From: Dasyornis broadbenti
Lineage: Eukaryota > Chordata > Aves > Passeriformes > Dasyornithidae
Assembly: GCA_013397935.1 (NCBI GenBank)
Contig: VZRN01005839.1
Location: 1,309,937 to 1,373,936, forward strand
DNA length: 64,000 nucleotides
Direction: 5' to 3'
Shown here in pieces: positions 40,906 through 54,148 of the stretch (positions within the stretch are counted from its first letter, which is position 1; every line of letters begins with the position of its first letter). A program made the position numbers and the translations under genes. Under the pieces are notes generated by a model. The model did not search any database. It had not been told where the DNA came from and saw only the letters and a list, made by a program, of their open reading frames with translations.

Positions 40906-43627
40906 AGGTAGCAGGTTATCTACAGGTATTGCATGTAATGCTGCCACAAGAAGCGATGGGAGTGGCTGAGACAAACCCATGCGGAGATAAGGAGACGTGT
41001 GCTTGATCCTCCCTGAATGCAGGTGAACAGCCCAGGTGATCCTGTGTGAGATCCCATCCAGCCTCATGCTCAGCCACAGAAACAAGGCACAGATCAGAGT
41101 TTTCCATCAGAAACTGAATATTATGATGAAAAAGATTGTAATTTGTCTCAAGATGCTTGCCAGGAAGGATAGAGCCCACACAACAAGGGATGAATCTCTC
41201 AAACCCATTTAGCTAGTTAATCCAATTGCCTGGAAGTAGCAGAGAGCACCCACTCAGTCACCACTGGATGCTCCTCTATTTGTTTAACATGCTCATGCTC
41301 AGTCATACCTTTACTCCACCTCTGCTGTCAATACCCCTTTCCAGTGGTTTACAGGAGTATTATTATAGGAGTGGTTTATCCAGAGTATTTAGGCATACAC
41401 CGTTGTGGGGCCAGTGGAGGAATGAGTTAGTGAATGAGTTAGAATGAGCTGGCCAGGCTTTAAAAGCAATCGGCAGGGCTGAGGCTGCAGCCATGCCTGG
41501 CAGGGACCAGGCTGGACATCAAGGCTGTGCCGAGAGAAGGCAAATGGCATGCAGAGAAGGGGTGACACACCAAGCACTTGCATCGTGGAGATTCCCACTA
41601 TGGGGGCACAGCTGGCAGCCACCAGTGCCAAATCTCTGCCAGGGAGGACAAGCTGTGCAAGGCCAGTGCATTGCAGGGGGCAGCCATCCCAGCCACCAAC
41701 AGGGATGCTGTTCCCAGCTGGCTGAGAAAACAGGATCAGAAACCCCAGTATGACAGTAAGAAGGAAAGACAGGCTTCATTGTGGGAAAAGCCGGACTGAG
41801 GCCCACAAGATTTGCTGCCTTTAGAAGAGTCTGAAGAATAGAGGTTAGAGAAAAAGATTGTGAAAGGTCCTACCCCTCACAGAAGGGTAAGCTTGAGTAT
41901 GCAGACCCTCAACTGGCTTCACCTGTACACTGGTGGATTCACAACAGTTCTCTTACTATTACTAAATCTTTTTATTAAGAAGCATAGAATTTAACTGACA
42001 TTAACTGGAACTTTCAAAAACAAAATCCTCATGTAAACTGGCAAGTGGGGCTCATTGATTCACAGAGGGAGACACCGCAAGGCCAGCAGGAGTCGTTTGG
42101 GTATGCTGGGTTTTGCAGACTGCTGCCGGGCCCCTCCATGGGTTTTCCTCTGTACTACAGTCAAACACCCTGTGCCTGACTACAGCAAACCTGGCATAAG
42201 GTGCCCTGCCTCTACTTGAAGGTGCTCCTTCCAATGGACCAAATCCATTTTCCATACTACAGCATGCACAGAGTGCAGAGCGAAACATTTCCACTTCTCT
42301 TCACGTTAAACAAAATTATCTATGAAAACAAACTACTCCCCATTAAAATAATAAAATGGAGAGCAAGGCAAACATAGCCAAAGGTCTGTTCTTATGCTTG
42401 ATCACATGTAAAGAGTGGATAATGTACTGTGTATGTTGGAACTCTCTTCTTGCATGACAATGCAAACCATAACTATTTTCCTGGCAAAATCAAAATCATT
42501 GATAAATGGGATTAGAGAGATCTGTTAATTACTCAGTTGTTCTTTCTACTTTCCTGTCAAGCCTAATAGCTTTCTGAAAAACTTCCTCAGGTTAGACTAA
42601 AATAAAGGTCATACTTCAACCATTTTTAATGATGATTTGCATTATTTTCCTGGTATGATGTCAAAATTGCTGCCTATTACACTAGCTTTTACTTATAAAT
42701 GTACACAACTAATGAGACTATACAATTTATAGGCATTCAGGTTTGAATATTTTTAATGGTCCCTGCAGGGGAAAAAAAGTAAAAGAAATAGTACAATACT
42801 GAGACAAAAATGTTTGTAATGCAACATCTTGATTACTCTCTATTTATTTTTCAAATTAATATTTTATTGCCTATTTCCTTTGAAATTAATTTAAATTTAA
42901 TAGCTATTTTCACCTCTAACTGCTTCAGTGGGGGGAACACCTGTAATTATAGAAATGACCAAGAAAGCAACACTCAAAAGTTTCCTGTGATTCCACAGTC
43001 ACTCCAGAGCCTCTGCAGACCGTATTTGCATGGGTAAGGATTACTCATGAAGTAAAATAAATGTGAAGGTGACTTCTCTATCAAATGATGTAACTAAATG
43101 GGATATCATAAATTTCCGGAAAATATTTGCTTTCCTTCATTTTGTAAGATTGCTCTATTGGACATCTACTTAAGTCTCTCCACTGAATGGCAGCACCAAC
43201 TAAGCGCTATGCATTTAGTAGATATTTCTCTTTCTGCTATACTTCATGCAATCTTTAGGTTGCTGCATGTTGAACTATTATTATAGACATTTATGGCAGC
43301 ATAAACACTGAAGAAACTATGGTAACTAGGGACTGAGGATACCGAAAATAATCATAAGCCTTCAAGTTGTCTGTAACTTCTTAACTACATGAAAGAATCC
43401 TTGTCTTTGTTAAACGGTATAGTCAAAATCTCCCTGAAAGCATACCGGTTGTTAAAAGGAAAGGCATCACAAAACTTCCCATTACCAGTAGTAGCAGCAG
43501 GGCCCAAATCTGTTCCTAGCACTTCTGTTATGAAACCTAACACACACACACAATAACATTCCTCAGCTAACAGATCACACTCAAAACAAGTAAAGGAAAG
43601 AACTGGGGGGGGAAAAAAAGGAAATTC
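40906..43627. other. noncoding; GC-rich block at 41440-41810
   Basis: Contains a GC-rich block at 41440-41810 of unknown origin and a lesser one at 42060-42290. Neither encodes a recognised domain. A short (AC)n run is at 43540-43551. Confidence 0.5.
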
Positions 43628-43752
43628 TGTCATCATCCCATTCTCATAAATGGAAAACCAAAATACTGAGACATAAAGCAATTTGTCCACTATCACACAA
43701 AGCCTACAGTAAACCACAAGAGATCTTAACTTCAGAGCACTCAATCCAACTT
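43628..43752 (-). mobile_element. possible ancient MIR/CORE-SINE relic
   Basis: The plus strand reads CATCATCCCATTCTCATAAATGG, then AAAATACTGAGACATAAAG, then AATTTGTCCACTATCACACA and CTTCAGAGCACTCAATCC. This is the order of a reversed MIR-type SINE (CCCATTTTACAGATGGGGAAACTGAGGC, then CTTGCCCAAGGTCACACA, then the TCAGAG/ACCAA block). Similarity is scattered, as expected for an element older than birds. Chance is possible because this is a by-eye match. Confidence 0.45.
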
Positions 43753-46300
43753 CAATTAAACTGTAATTAATATAATGGATCACATTGTTATGAATTAGTG
43801 ATTTATATAACACAGGGTTTCAACACAGATGGAAATTCCTGATTCCCCTGACTTTTCTGAAACTGTATCATTGATGTATTTACATGAGCATTCCAGATTC
43901 ACTCCAACAAGTAATAAAGTGGGGACATTTTTCATCTGGAACACAAAATGCATAGCATAGAAACAAGAGCATCCTAGTTAAAATGTTCAGGTGATTAGAT
44001 ACAATAATAAGGACAAAAATAAAGATGCAATGAGAGATCAAGGTTTATGGACGTTAATATTGTACTTTCCCCTGATCTCCACAAAACAAGCAGAAGGAAG
44101 AAGGAATTCACAAACAATCTGCAGGCATAATAATTGTCACCATAAAACTCTGTATTTTGTGACTTTATTGATTTATTTTACAAATATCCTAGCATGAGAG
44201 ATTGAAGGATAAATTAGTACATTTTTATGACTGACCATGATTCAAAAAGAATACAGCCTTTATGAGTATTGTACTTAACTATGCCAAGTTAAAATTTTTG
44301 GACACAAAGTCAAGTCCTGGCTTAAGTGCCTTGAGAAATAAAGTGATGGTGTGGGCAAGAGCCGGGCAGTTCTAAAAAAAAGGGAAGCTTGAACATAAGA
44401 GCTATTACACTGAGTGGGAAGAGACAGAATAATCCAACACGAAGGACTATGGAAGTGCATATGTATAAGCACCCTCAGAATGCTTATTCTGTGTTAATCT
44501 AATCCTAGGTAGGTTGATTTCAGTATAATTACTAAGAACCATCAAACATTTTGATTCAAAATGTACTGTCATGTCCAGGTGCAATTCCATCGGGATTTAC
44601 ACCCACCTGCTGGGGAACAATATTTGTGTCTTTGAGAACTTGTGCTTTTATACAGTGCACTGTATCACACTCAGGATGAACAGATGCCTCAAAGAAAGGG
44701 AATGATGGACTTGGGTAACCTCTAAGACTAAAATTATTATTTTACTTTTAGTACTGAAGGCCAGATTGCCATGTCTTGTAATTGATTGCTTCCATAGTTA
44801 TACAATTATAAGCTAAAGAGACTCAATAAAGTTAGAAGCATTTGTTTCTTGTGCTGAGAAAAAAAATCTTTCAAGAACAGAGAATAAACTGGCACTTTCA
44901 TTTCCTGCAAAAGAAAAATAATCTATTAGGGTAGAGGAGACCTCTTTTAAGGTGATGACACATCGATTTTTGGATGTAACTACAAGACAGCTTTATTTTG
45001 CATAGCAGCTTCCATATAAAACATGTTTTTGTTTGAACCTTCTTATGTTTAAACAGTGCAGTAATTTAATAATACAGTTTCAATGTTGATATAAAATAAA
45101 AGCAGGTAAGGAGACAAATTAAGGATGCATAGCTATTTACAACTATACCCTGAGTGTCACACAGGGACTTAATAGTGCCGTAAATTTTGGTCTGTTTAAA
45201 AGAATCAAGTTCAATATCATACTGGACTAAAAGCAGTCAGATACCTGGAAGACTGAAATTGAAACTTCAAGGATTTTGGTGACAAGATATTAACTCGTAT
45301 CTGGGCTTATGGACACTCACTTGTAGTTACTAAAATATGGTTTAATAAAAAGTAAAACATCACTAAAATCTGTCTCAGTTAAAATTCTGCAACCTGGGAA
45401 ACATACTTGCTTCTTGAAAACCTAATTAAAAGCCAAAGAAGGTATCAAATCTAACAGTGCTAATTAAAAATCGACTGTCTGCTTCTATCAAAAACTTGAA
45501 GTGCCAGTGAAAGCAGACGAGAGGAAGAAGAATCTCAATAAATTATTAGTGAATGATATTGCACAGAATATTTCAGAGGATTAAACTCCTTTATGTGAAT
45601 TATTGTGAAATTCATGAAAGGTAATTAACTCCATCAAGTAAGAGCTTGCTGATGGAAGGGTAGTTTCTGTGTAACATTTTCCTAACTTTTAATATGAAAC
45701 TTTGGGAAATCAACCCAGTTTCAAGAAATGTCAGGTTTTAAAAAATATTTGAGTAACATTTCACATCCTAGGATAGAAAAAACTGGTTTAATAGAAAAAA
45801 CAGAATAATCTCATGAGCTCATCTACTTTGTACCACAATGTCAGGAAATTAAAAACTAGGAAGCAGAAACATGAACTGAACAAAAGGACAAACTAAAGGT
45901 GTGTTTTAACATATTAGACTTTAAAACTTGTCACTGCTTTATCAATCGTCCTTACAATCAAGGAAGCAAATGATCAAGTTCACATAAGTGTTGTTACATT
46001 ATTTTCTGTTTCTCCATTTTTGCCTTATTTGTTCCTTTTCCTTTAGACACTAATGCAATGATGCTCCCACATGTGCTTTAAATGTAAGCACATCCAGTTA
46101 TTCTAATTAGACTAATAATATTTTATGTGCTTTGCTGGATTAGTATCTAGATTTTTAAATTTTTTAATAATCATAAAAAGGAGTGGTAAATCAATGGGGG
46201 AAGCAATTCAATCCACTTTTCAAAGTATTAATGAGAAATCAAAAGCATTTATTATTATAACAGTTAAAGCACTGCTGAGTGCGTAAATGAGCACACTCAG
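43753..46300. other. noncoding, nothing recognised
   Basis: AT-rich sequence without recognisable exons or repeats between the MIR-like relic and the first SINE. Confidence 0.55.
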
Positions 46301-46438
46301 CTTCACAGAGGTTATTACAGAGTTGGAAGGGACCCATAAGGATCAGTGAGTCCAACTGTGAAGTGAATAGCCTATAAAAGGATCAAACCTATGATGCTGG
46401 TGTAACTAGCACCATACTCTGACCGACTGTGCTCATCT
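46301..46438 (-). mobile_element. tRNA-Ile-derived SINE (TguSINE1-like), copy 1
   Basis: On the minus strand the head reads GCACAGTCGGTCAGAGTATG followed by GTGCTAGTTACACCAGC, aligning with tRNA-Ile (A box region, anticodon loop). The B box is GGTTTGATCC. The 3' part reads GGACTCACTGATCCTTATGG and GTCCCTTCCAACTCTG, which is a CR1 3' end. A tRNA-Ile head with a CR1 tail is the known architecture of the songbird SINE TguSINE1. The first few bases of the tRNA are missing or diverged, and substitutions mark it as inactive. Confidence 0.8.
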
Positions 46439-48086
46439 CAGGGTCTGATCATGTTTCCAACATATTCCAATGGATTATTTTTATGCTTTCTCTTTTTGGC
46501 AGTGTTGCCCTTCAACCTCTTCAAATGTGTTTTGATTGTGAAGACTGTCATGGATGAAATAAAAGGGTAGAAAAGAAGGCAGGAGAGCTTTAAATTACAC
46601 ATCACATGCAAGTAGTGTTTAATTACTGCTTTCAGATGGTCACTACTGAGACCTTAGATTCACAAAGCAGATGCACAATCAATAGCTACCAAAACAGCAT
46701 CCATCTTATCCACTTACACAGGAGACGAAAGGAAAAAACATGCTATCTGCTCTGTAATAGTAGCACAATTTGAACTGTCAGGAATTGATCATAAGTTTTC
46801 TTAAATTGGCCTGCCCCCTGACAAGGAATGATATAATACTTTTGAATCTATCTTTACTAGAGGAGAACCTAATATAACAGTAAATACTGTCAGATTTTGA
46901 CTAAATTCTACCATAAGGTTATTTTCCTATCTACCTGTTAATATGCTTGGGCAGCATATTTTTTTCTTATTACTAGAACTAACTTTACGCTCTCTTGAAA
47001 AGAGTATGGATGGGTACTGATTGTGAGTCAGAGGTGACTGCTTGGACTTGGCTATCAGTTTGAGGGGTGCCTTCCTCACCCTCTCAGGGAGCTGGCTGAG
47101 CAGGATGAGCATCTGCTCCTGACACCACAGTTGACGGTTCCACATGTCTCAGGAAATTACCAACTGCTTCATTTGACATCCAGCAGGAATTTGGGAAATA
47201 GGTGAGGTAGACATCTTGCCAGTCCAGGGACAACTTCTATCATAACTCCACAGTGGTCTCTGAGTTAATATAAGTTAGTGTCTCCAGCTGTGTCAGCATT
47301 GAATATTTAAGATATGCTTTAGAATAACACATTTTTTTAGGGATATAGAACATGCCTGGAGCAATAATGGGGAACCGCAATGCCCTGATAACCACAAAAA
47401 CCTGAGTGATGCAAAACCTTTTCTGCATCGGTTCCTTTCATATTCTCACATGCAAGCACAAATTTTCAGAATAATAGTGAAAATTAGGAACATTTTATAG
47501 AAGACATACACAGCTCCTGCTCTCAAAATCTCATCCCATTTCTAGGCAGTAAAAAGTTTGCCATGTTGGAGGTTGAGAATTGGATATAAGAATGAGTAAT
47601 TTTGTTGACTACTTCCAAATGATTCTATGATTTCTCCCGGGTCTCTCAGATTTTTATGAGCATCTTAAAAGAAAGCTAGGAGAGCTATAAAATAAAATGA
47701 GAAGTAGCAGTTTTTTCAAGGTTTGCCCAAAGAGATGTTTCTCAGCAGGATGAGTCTGAGATTTTGTTTCAAGCAACTCTTTTGGGAGACATCAACTTGT
47801 CTTGTTACAGGAACGCCCACTTGGGGATGAGCAACAGTAGGATGGGTAGAACCTGTGAAAAAAACTATTTTCTTGATACTTGAAGTATCTTTAATAAAGC
47901 TGACCTTTGGAAACAGATACTATTCACCCACCAGTATATCCTTGCCTGGAAAATCCCAAGGAAAGCTTGTACTTTGCTCTGACAGGAATGACAGCTTTCT
48001 GCACCTGCTTTTACTTGGCCAGCAAAGAGTTGGAGAGAAGACTTCCTTGTTCCTTCCCACCCTCTTTTTACAGCAACTTTCACACA
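46439..48086. other. noncoding, nothing recognised
   Basis: Spacer between the two SINEs. A slightly GC-richer part at 47010-47260 has no recognisable content. Confidence 0.5.
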
Positions 48087-48218
48087 GATTCACAGAATAT
48101 TCATAGTTGGAAGGGATCCACAAGGATCATTGAGTCCCACTCCTAAGTAAATGGGCAATAGAGAGCCTGAATCCTTAACCTTGGTGTTACCAGCAGCATG
48201 CTCCAACCAACTGCCTTT
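48087..48218 (-). mobile_element. tRNA-Ile-derived SINE (TguSINE1-like), copy 2
   Basis: On the minus strand it reads GGCAGTTGGTTGGAGCATGC then TGCTGGTAACACCAAGG, again close to tRNA-Ile, with a decayed B box (GGATTCAGGC). The tail is ACTCAATGATCCTTGTGG, ATCCCTTCCAACT and then repeats of the CR1 8-bp end (ATTCTGTGAATCTGTG). It has the same orientation as copy 1 and lies about 1.65 kb from it. Confidence 0.82.
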
Positions 48219-51200
48219 TCCCAGCATAGCCCATGTACCAAACAAGGGTGACAGCTGCTGAGCAGCCACATCCACAGCATGGGCACAGGGAGCACAGGTG
48301 CTCCTCCTGGTGCTGTGGCCTGACATGGGGGCCTGGAAACCTGGCAAGGAACCTGTGCAGCATTTATAGCAGCAGTGTAAAACAGGGAAATTCAAGATTA
48401 TCTTTAGAAAGACTGTTTAAGTTGAAATTATTTTAATTTTTATTTTCAAGCTGTTTAAATCAGAAAAAAAGAGAGAGTATTATGATAATTTATTTAATCT
48501 AATTTTCCATTTCCATTTTTGTTGAGTTTTTTTCTTTTGCTCTGTTGCTAGGTTTACTCAATAAAGTGACCACCTAAATATTTTTTTTTGGAATTAAATA
48601 GAACCATTATATTTTTTTTATGAGAGAATATACTGCAATCAATACAAATTTGTTTAGCAATGACACAGTCTAATACATATTTAGATCTTGATTTCTTAAG
48701 AAGATAATTATAAGTATTATGTATCTTATTTTCAAAGTGACAATTTTTAGTTATCTTCAATTCTCACCCTTTGAATCTGTATGCAGTCATAATTTGCAAA
48801 CAATATTTGAAGACCTAATCTAATCTCCGTATGTTTTGTAGTCACTTATGCAATGAAGTTTGTCTTCTGCTTTACATGTGCAACGTGGTTTTCTTTGCGA
48901 CACCCACAAGTATTCCTTCATGTGCCACATGAACAGAGTGATGGTATGAAAGCCCATCCATCTCCTTATTGCCTTGACTCTGCTGTGGAAAGCAGCCTTT
49001 ATGCTCCCCCTATGAATGTAGCTGCTGTGTTTCTCCACCCAAGCTGTCTTTGAAGCCATCCCTTTTGCCACCTCTCCAGTTACTATTCACTGAACATTCA
49101 AACGAAGCTTCTCTTCCATCTCACCAGGAGCTGGATAGCCTGAACTAGAAATCTGGAAGCTGGGAGACTTTTCCTTCTCTCTGCTGTGAGAAGAGTGTGG
49201 AAGTAGAGATCTTTACAGATGAACAGACCACATGAGATTTACTGATATGCCTTCTGTAAGATGGTGGCCAGTTGACAAAGGAGTAGCAGAATCCAAGACA
49301 GAAAAGCGACATGAGGTTATGAATGACACATGCTGCCCTTGGCTCCACACCTGGGAGCCTGTCCAGAGGTTTGTGCTGGACCTACTGCAATACCCTGATA
49401 AAGGTAATTCAAGTAGCCATCAAACAGCATAACTTTTATGGGATCAAATTTGGATATTGCTACACAGAAACCCCTCTCTGACCCTTCTTCACGCAACCAA
49501 TTCTAACAAGAGAAAAAGGACTTACAGAAGTTTCTTTCTTCGCTGATATATATAAAACTGAAAACAGGCCTCTTTCCTACTGTTTGGGACAAATTAGGAT
49601 TTCTGCTAACAGATGCAATGAAAAAATTTACTAGTCTGTTTTCTTTTTAAGTAATGGTTTTAAGAAACAGCTTATTGGATCTGTATTTGACAAACCTCAT
49701 GTGTAAAAACTGAAAGAATATTAATACTGTAAAAGCCCCAAAAGGTATAAAACCAGATTCGCCTTTACTTCCTTCAATTCACAGTAAAGAACATAATTTA
49801 ATCCATACTCCGTATCTGCAGAGAATACTGCAATTGCATTGTTCTTGAACAGAGTGAAAAGATATTCACTGTAGTATGGGAAGGAAAAAACAGAAATGAA
49901 AACTTCAGAGAAGAACCAGGAAAGATCTTAATAAAGAGAGGAATAAGAAATTAGTCACTCACAAAGAAGGTTATCACACAAAAATCTCTAGCTTTCTGGG
50001 ACTGCCTTTCACATTTCAACATTGTAAGACTAAACCTCTGGCTTCCTCTTAATGCACTGAAAACAAATCAGTGTGAAAAAACTGAAATACAAAATCCAAC
50101 TGCTGTACAATAGGGGGTGAAAACTACCCCCAGTGAACACGTACACACAGGAATTGTGTAAAAGCAGTGCACTGAGGCACAAGAGTGAATTATTCTGAGA
50201 ATTGTGTTGAAGATATACAGTACCTCACCTGAACATGGCTTAAGGCAGCAGCTCTGGTTTCCACAGAGCCGCATCACAGTGGGCTGGGGAGAAACAGACA
50301 CCACTACGCACATCCTGGGCACCCTCTGCTGGTTGCACAGCAGCAAGTCACCAGGCTTAGAAAATAAATTTAATGAAGTACAAGCAAAATCCAGGGAAGA
50401 AAAAACATCTTAACTACAAGCAAGAGTAAAAAAAGAGGTATTAAAATCTCTTTCAAAAATTAAAAGATATAAATACTTGCAAAACTTCTTAGATTTTAAA
50501 CTACAAAGAGAAAATTTATTATTGGGTAGTATCTCTTACTCAAAGGTATTCATTGCAGGTTGCCAATTACTGTTGCTAGGCTTCTATAGAGCTTCTTAAT
50601 AGTTGCCTAAGTCAGCCTGCAGTTTTCAAACAGACTTTAAAGGATTTGGTTAGATTTCAATTTTGTATTCCTTTCTATGAGAACAAGACAAAAGGACTAA
50701 ACATAGAGGTTTTAGCAAAGAAACTGGTCGGTGATTTTTTTCCTTTAAAAAGTAAGTCAAATATTTTCCTACCGGCTGTCTCAGCTGTTATAGTACTATC
50801 AAACTAAGAATGACACTCTACTCTCATAAACAAAGCATTCAGCATTTCTTGCTTTCAAAATCACGTTTTTTTTTTTCCTTTAACATAACTTCTATAAACA
50901 TCGTTGCTAGCAATAATTTCTCCTTAGTTTACAAGACTTCTGACTGTTGACAGGGTTACATGTGACCCTTCGTGGTCTGCAAAGCTGACATAAATAAAAC
51001 TCTTGCATGTTTGAAACTACTAAAACCAAAACCAAAATGCCAAAGTATAACAGTGTTAACGCTCAGCAGCAGCTAGCTAGTTAGGCACCAATTCTACATT
51101 ATAACCAAGTAAAAACATACATAAATCCCAGTAAATTCACTTAATATCCCTCATAAATCCTCCACTTTCACAGTTCTTCAAAACCATAGTAATCTCCCTT

Positions 51201-54098
51201 TGGTCACTGCTGACACTTCTAAAAACATTTTCAATTTGTACTAAACCACTAAAGAAAGGAATATCAAATCTCAGGTTTGTTTCATCAGTAACAAAATCAG
51301 CAAGTGCTTCGAAAATTTTTCAAAACATGCAACATTTGCACTTTTGTGAGAGGAGCTGACACACAGTTTAATTTTCACAAAAAGAGGTTCTCTCAAGAGA
51401 AAAATCCTATGATACTCTTGACACTTAACTTACTACTTCCTATGGATTTGATTACAAAAGTGTTCATCATTTTAGAACACAGAGGAAAATATTACATCAA
51501 TAGCCTCAGGTAAGGTGGTTGAGCTTCAAAGATCTCGCCTTTTCTTGCCCGTAAATCACTCCTCAGTCCCTCTAGAACAGATTTCCCAGTTCCTCTGCTG
51601 TTGTTTGCCTGCTCGTTTTTGCATCCTCCTCTAAGTCCTAGGTTGTGATACATTCAGATAGAAATAAAGGCCGAAAACATGACTTTTGAGAGAATAAAGT
51701 TAATAAAGTACTAATGCATTTTGTCAAGCAGCACACTGTACACAGAATCAATGTACAGGTATATATAGGATACAAAGTATAAAAAGGGGAAAGAATAAAG
51801 AGAAACTAATTCAAGTATCTTATTCTGCAGTCTATACAGCCAGAAAATACGTGTTCATTTCTAGAAATCCAAGAAATATTTGTTAAATTTGTTAAATTTT
51901 TTACCACTAGAAAACAAATTTACTCTGCACTCTGATGCAGAGTATAGCATCCTCACCAAATCTATGAGAAGGGGATATGAACTCCTCCCACCATTTTTGC
52001 ATTCACAAAAAGGCAATGTGAAAGGGAGCGTTTGCCACATGTCACAGACAACACCTAGCAATTCCTACTGCACAGGAGCCAGTAGAGTTTAGGGCTTTGT
52101 TTGGTATTTCAAGTGTTCAGAACACGTCAGAAGTGGCCACCCTTCACAAAAGGCACAACCAGCTGCTGACCTTGTAATTCATATAAGGTCCCTGAGCATC
52201 AGTACAGATGATAGTTAACAAGAGAAGCAACTAATCCAGCCACTATTCTCGTCTTCCTAAATCCAGAGGCTTGCTGCAAAGAAGGGCTCAAAAACTGGAT
52301 AAGGTGTCCTGGAAACGCAGGCTATTCTTTTTGCATGCTCCTCTCACTGCACATAACCTGAGAAGCTGCTCTTTGCAGGAAGTGTGAGTATGTTTTGGGG
52401 AAACACTGGACTTTCTCTCTTAAGAAGGTGAGAAAGTAGGCCACAGTGCCTGGCTAGACATACCTGCTCTATGAAGGCAGGAAAAGCATAGAGGAATAGT
52501 AAGAGCACATAGAAACTGTTCCTTCAAAATCCCTCAAAACTTCACTTTCAGACTGAAGACACTGGTAACCATGATATAACAACCAGCTTTGAAACTCTTC
52601 CTGCAAAGAGTTTTTGCCAAAGCAAACAAATTAGGGTGAAAATAAAAACTGGGGAAGTGTTTTGTCACTCCAGCAGAGGGTTTTGTGCCTACAGAAAACA
52701 CACTATTTCCTATTTGAATGTCTTTAGGAATGGTTCACAATGGCATCTGAAGGATTCAAAAGGGCACTGGAGGAGACCCAAGAACATCCTTGTTAGGAAC
52801 AGGGATGACAATGAGATGCAGCACATTTGTGCTGGCTGTTACCTAGCATGGCTAAGACTACATGAGGAATGGGAAAACAAATGCAAATGTATGGTGTATT
52901 TGAGGTACCAACCTACTGATAGTATTTTGAAGGTCAGAACCACAAAAAGTTTCAGAATTAACTTCTGGCCTTTTCCCAGAAAGTGAGACCTTGAAGTAGA
53001 AACCACCTGCCTATAATATCTTCAGATACAATTCTGTTTCAGAACAATCCAAACAAGTACCTACAGTGGTTTTATCATTCTTGCTTGTAACTGGGTTCAA
53101 GTAGAGCACCTGGTTCACAAATCTGTTTTGGCAGTAGTTACTATTCTGAAGAACATATTAACTTTAAATACTTCTCCTATTTATAAATATTAACCATGTG
53201 ACAAAGCTCAGTACAAAAAGACTTTTGCTGCCTGCTGGAGTAGTACCACTACTGTGGCTCAGGTCGAAAAGACGATTTTGATGATCCCTGGATGAGCAGG
53301 GGCCTTGTGTCTATGTGGCTCAATATTATCCCACTCTCAAGGCGCCTGCCTGTGCATCTGGCAAGACACAGCAGTTTGGCTGGACATATTTGCACTCCCT
53401 GTGCTACTTCACAGGCTGAGATGAAAAGTTGTGGTTGATGTTTTTTCCAGACAAGTGTCAGGGTCCTTAAGGTTGTGCCTGCCAGGGTTCACCAGTACAT
53501 AATTTTCTACAGTATAAAACTGGGAACCTCATATTCAAAATCAACCACCAACAAGACTGAACCTTTCTTATATACTCAACAGTATTTTGTTTCACTTTAC
53601 TTTAAAAAAATAAGATACCAAATAGTGTAAAAAAACCTGGTATAACCAACCAAATGTTTCAAAGCAAGCTAAATTTAGAATCCCAACTCAATATTTAAAT
53701 TTTTAAACATTCAACTGTTTTTCAGAGATGATGTGCATTTAAATCTGTACATGAACATCCCCATATCTAACTCTGACTTCTCTGACCCAGCAAAGGTGGA
53801 AGACAAAACAAGTATGCATCAGCTGCAGGAACACATTGTGTAATACATACAGCAAAAGGAAGAGTGAATACTGAAGTCTGTGCTTCCTTGTGTAGTGTAG
53901 ACTGTAAATTCTCTAGCTAAGTTTTCCATAAGCTTCTGTAAAATGGATATATAAAAAACCACTGATAGTTCTACAGTAATAAATTTTCATGTATTGCATG
54001 TCTTGGGGTATGTAGCTCAAGTCAGTGCTAGACTGTTACTGTAAGACAAGATGTGTAATTTCAAAGCTGCATTCTAAGATACTCAATAGGTCCCAGTT
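48219..54098. other. noncoding, one weak exon candidate
   Basis: AT-rich except for short GC-richer patches at 48230-48360 and 50220-50340. The latter holds a possible minus-strand exon (50229-50283) described among the findings. The 116-codon plus-strand frame at 52636-52986 shows no recognisable domain. Confidence 0.5.
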
Positions 54099-54111
54099 GG
54101 GGGGGGGGGGG

Positions 54112-54148
54112 NNNNNNNNNNNNNNNNNNNNNNNNNNNNNNNNNNNNN
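54112..54148. other. assembly gap (37 N)
   Basis: Thirty-seven undetermined bases follow a run of 13 G (54099-54111). The gap size is probably nominal. The G run suggests a sequencing or assembly stop at a G-rich, possibly quadruplex-forming tract whose true length is unknown. Confidence 0.98.

Noticed and set aside
43385..43813. 142-codon open frame on the minus strand, the longest outside SCAF8
   Set aside because: It overlaps the MIR-like relic, has no recognisable domain, and its composition is what AT-rich noncoding DNA gives by chance.
46301..46438. A tRNA-Ile gene
   Set aside because: The tRNA-like part is diverged, lacks a paired acceptor stem and runs straight into a CR1 tail, so it is a SINE head.
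52636..52986. 116-codon open frame on the plus strand
   Set aside because: No domain, no splice or promoter context and no recognised homologue. A frame of this length is expected by chance in 64 kb read in six frames.
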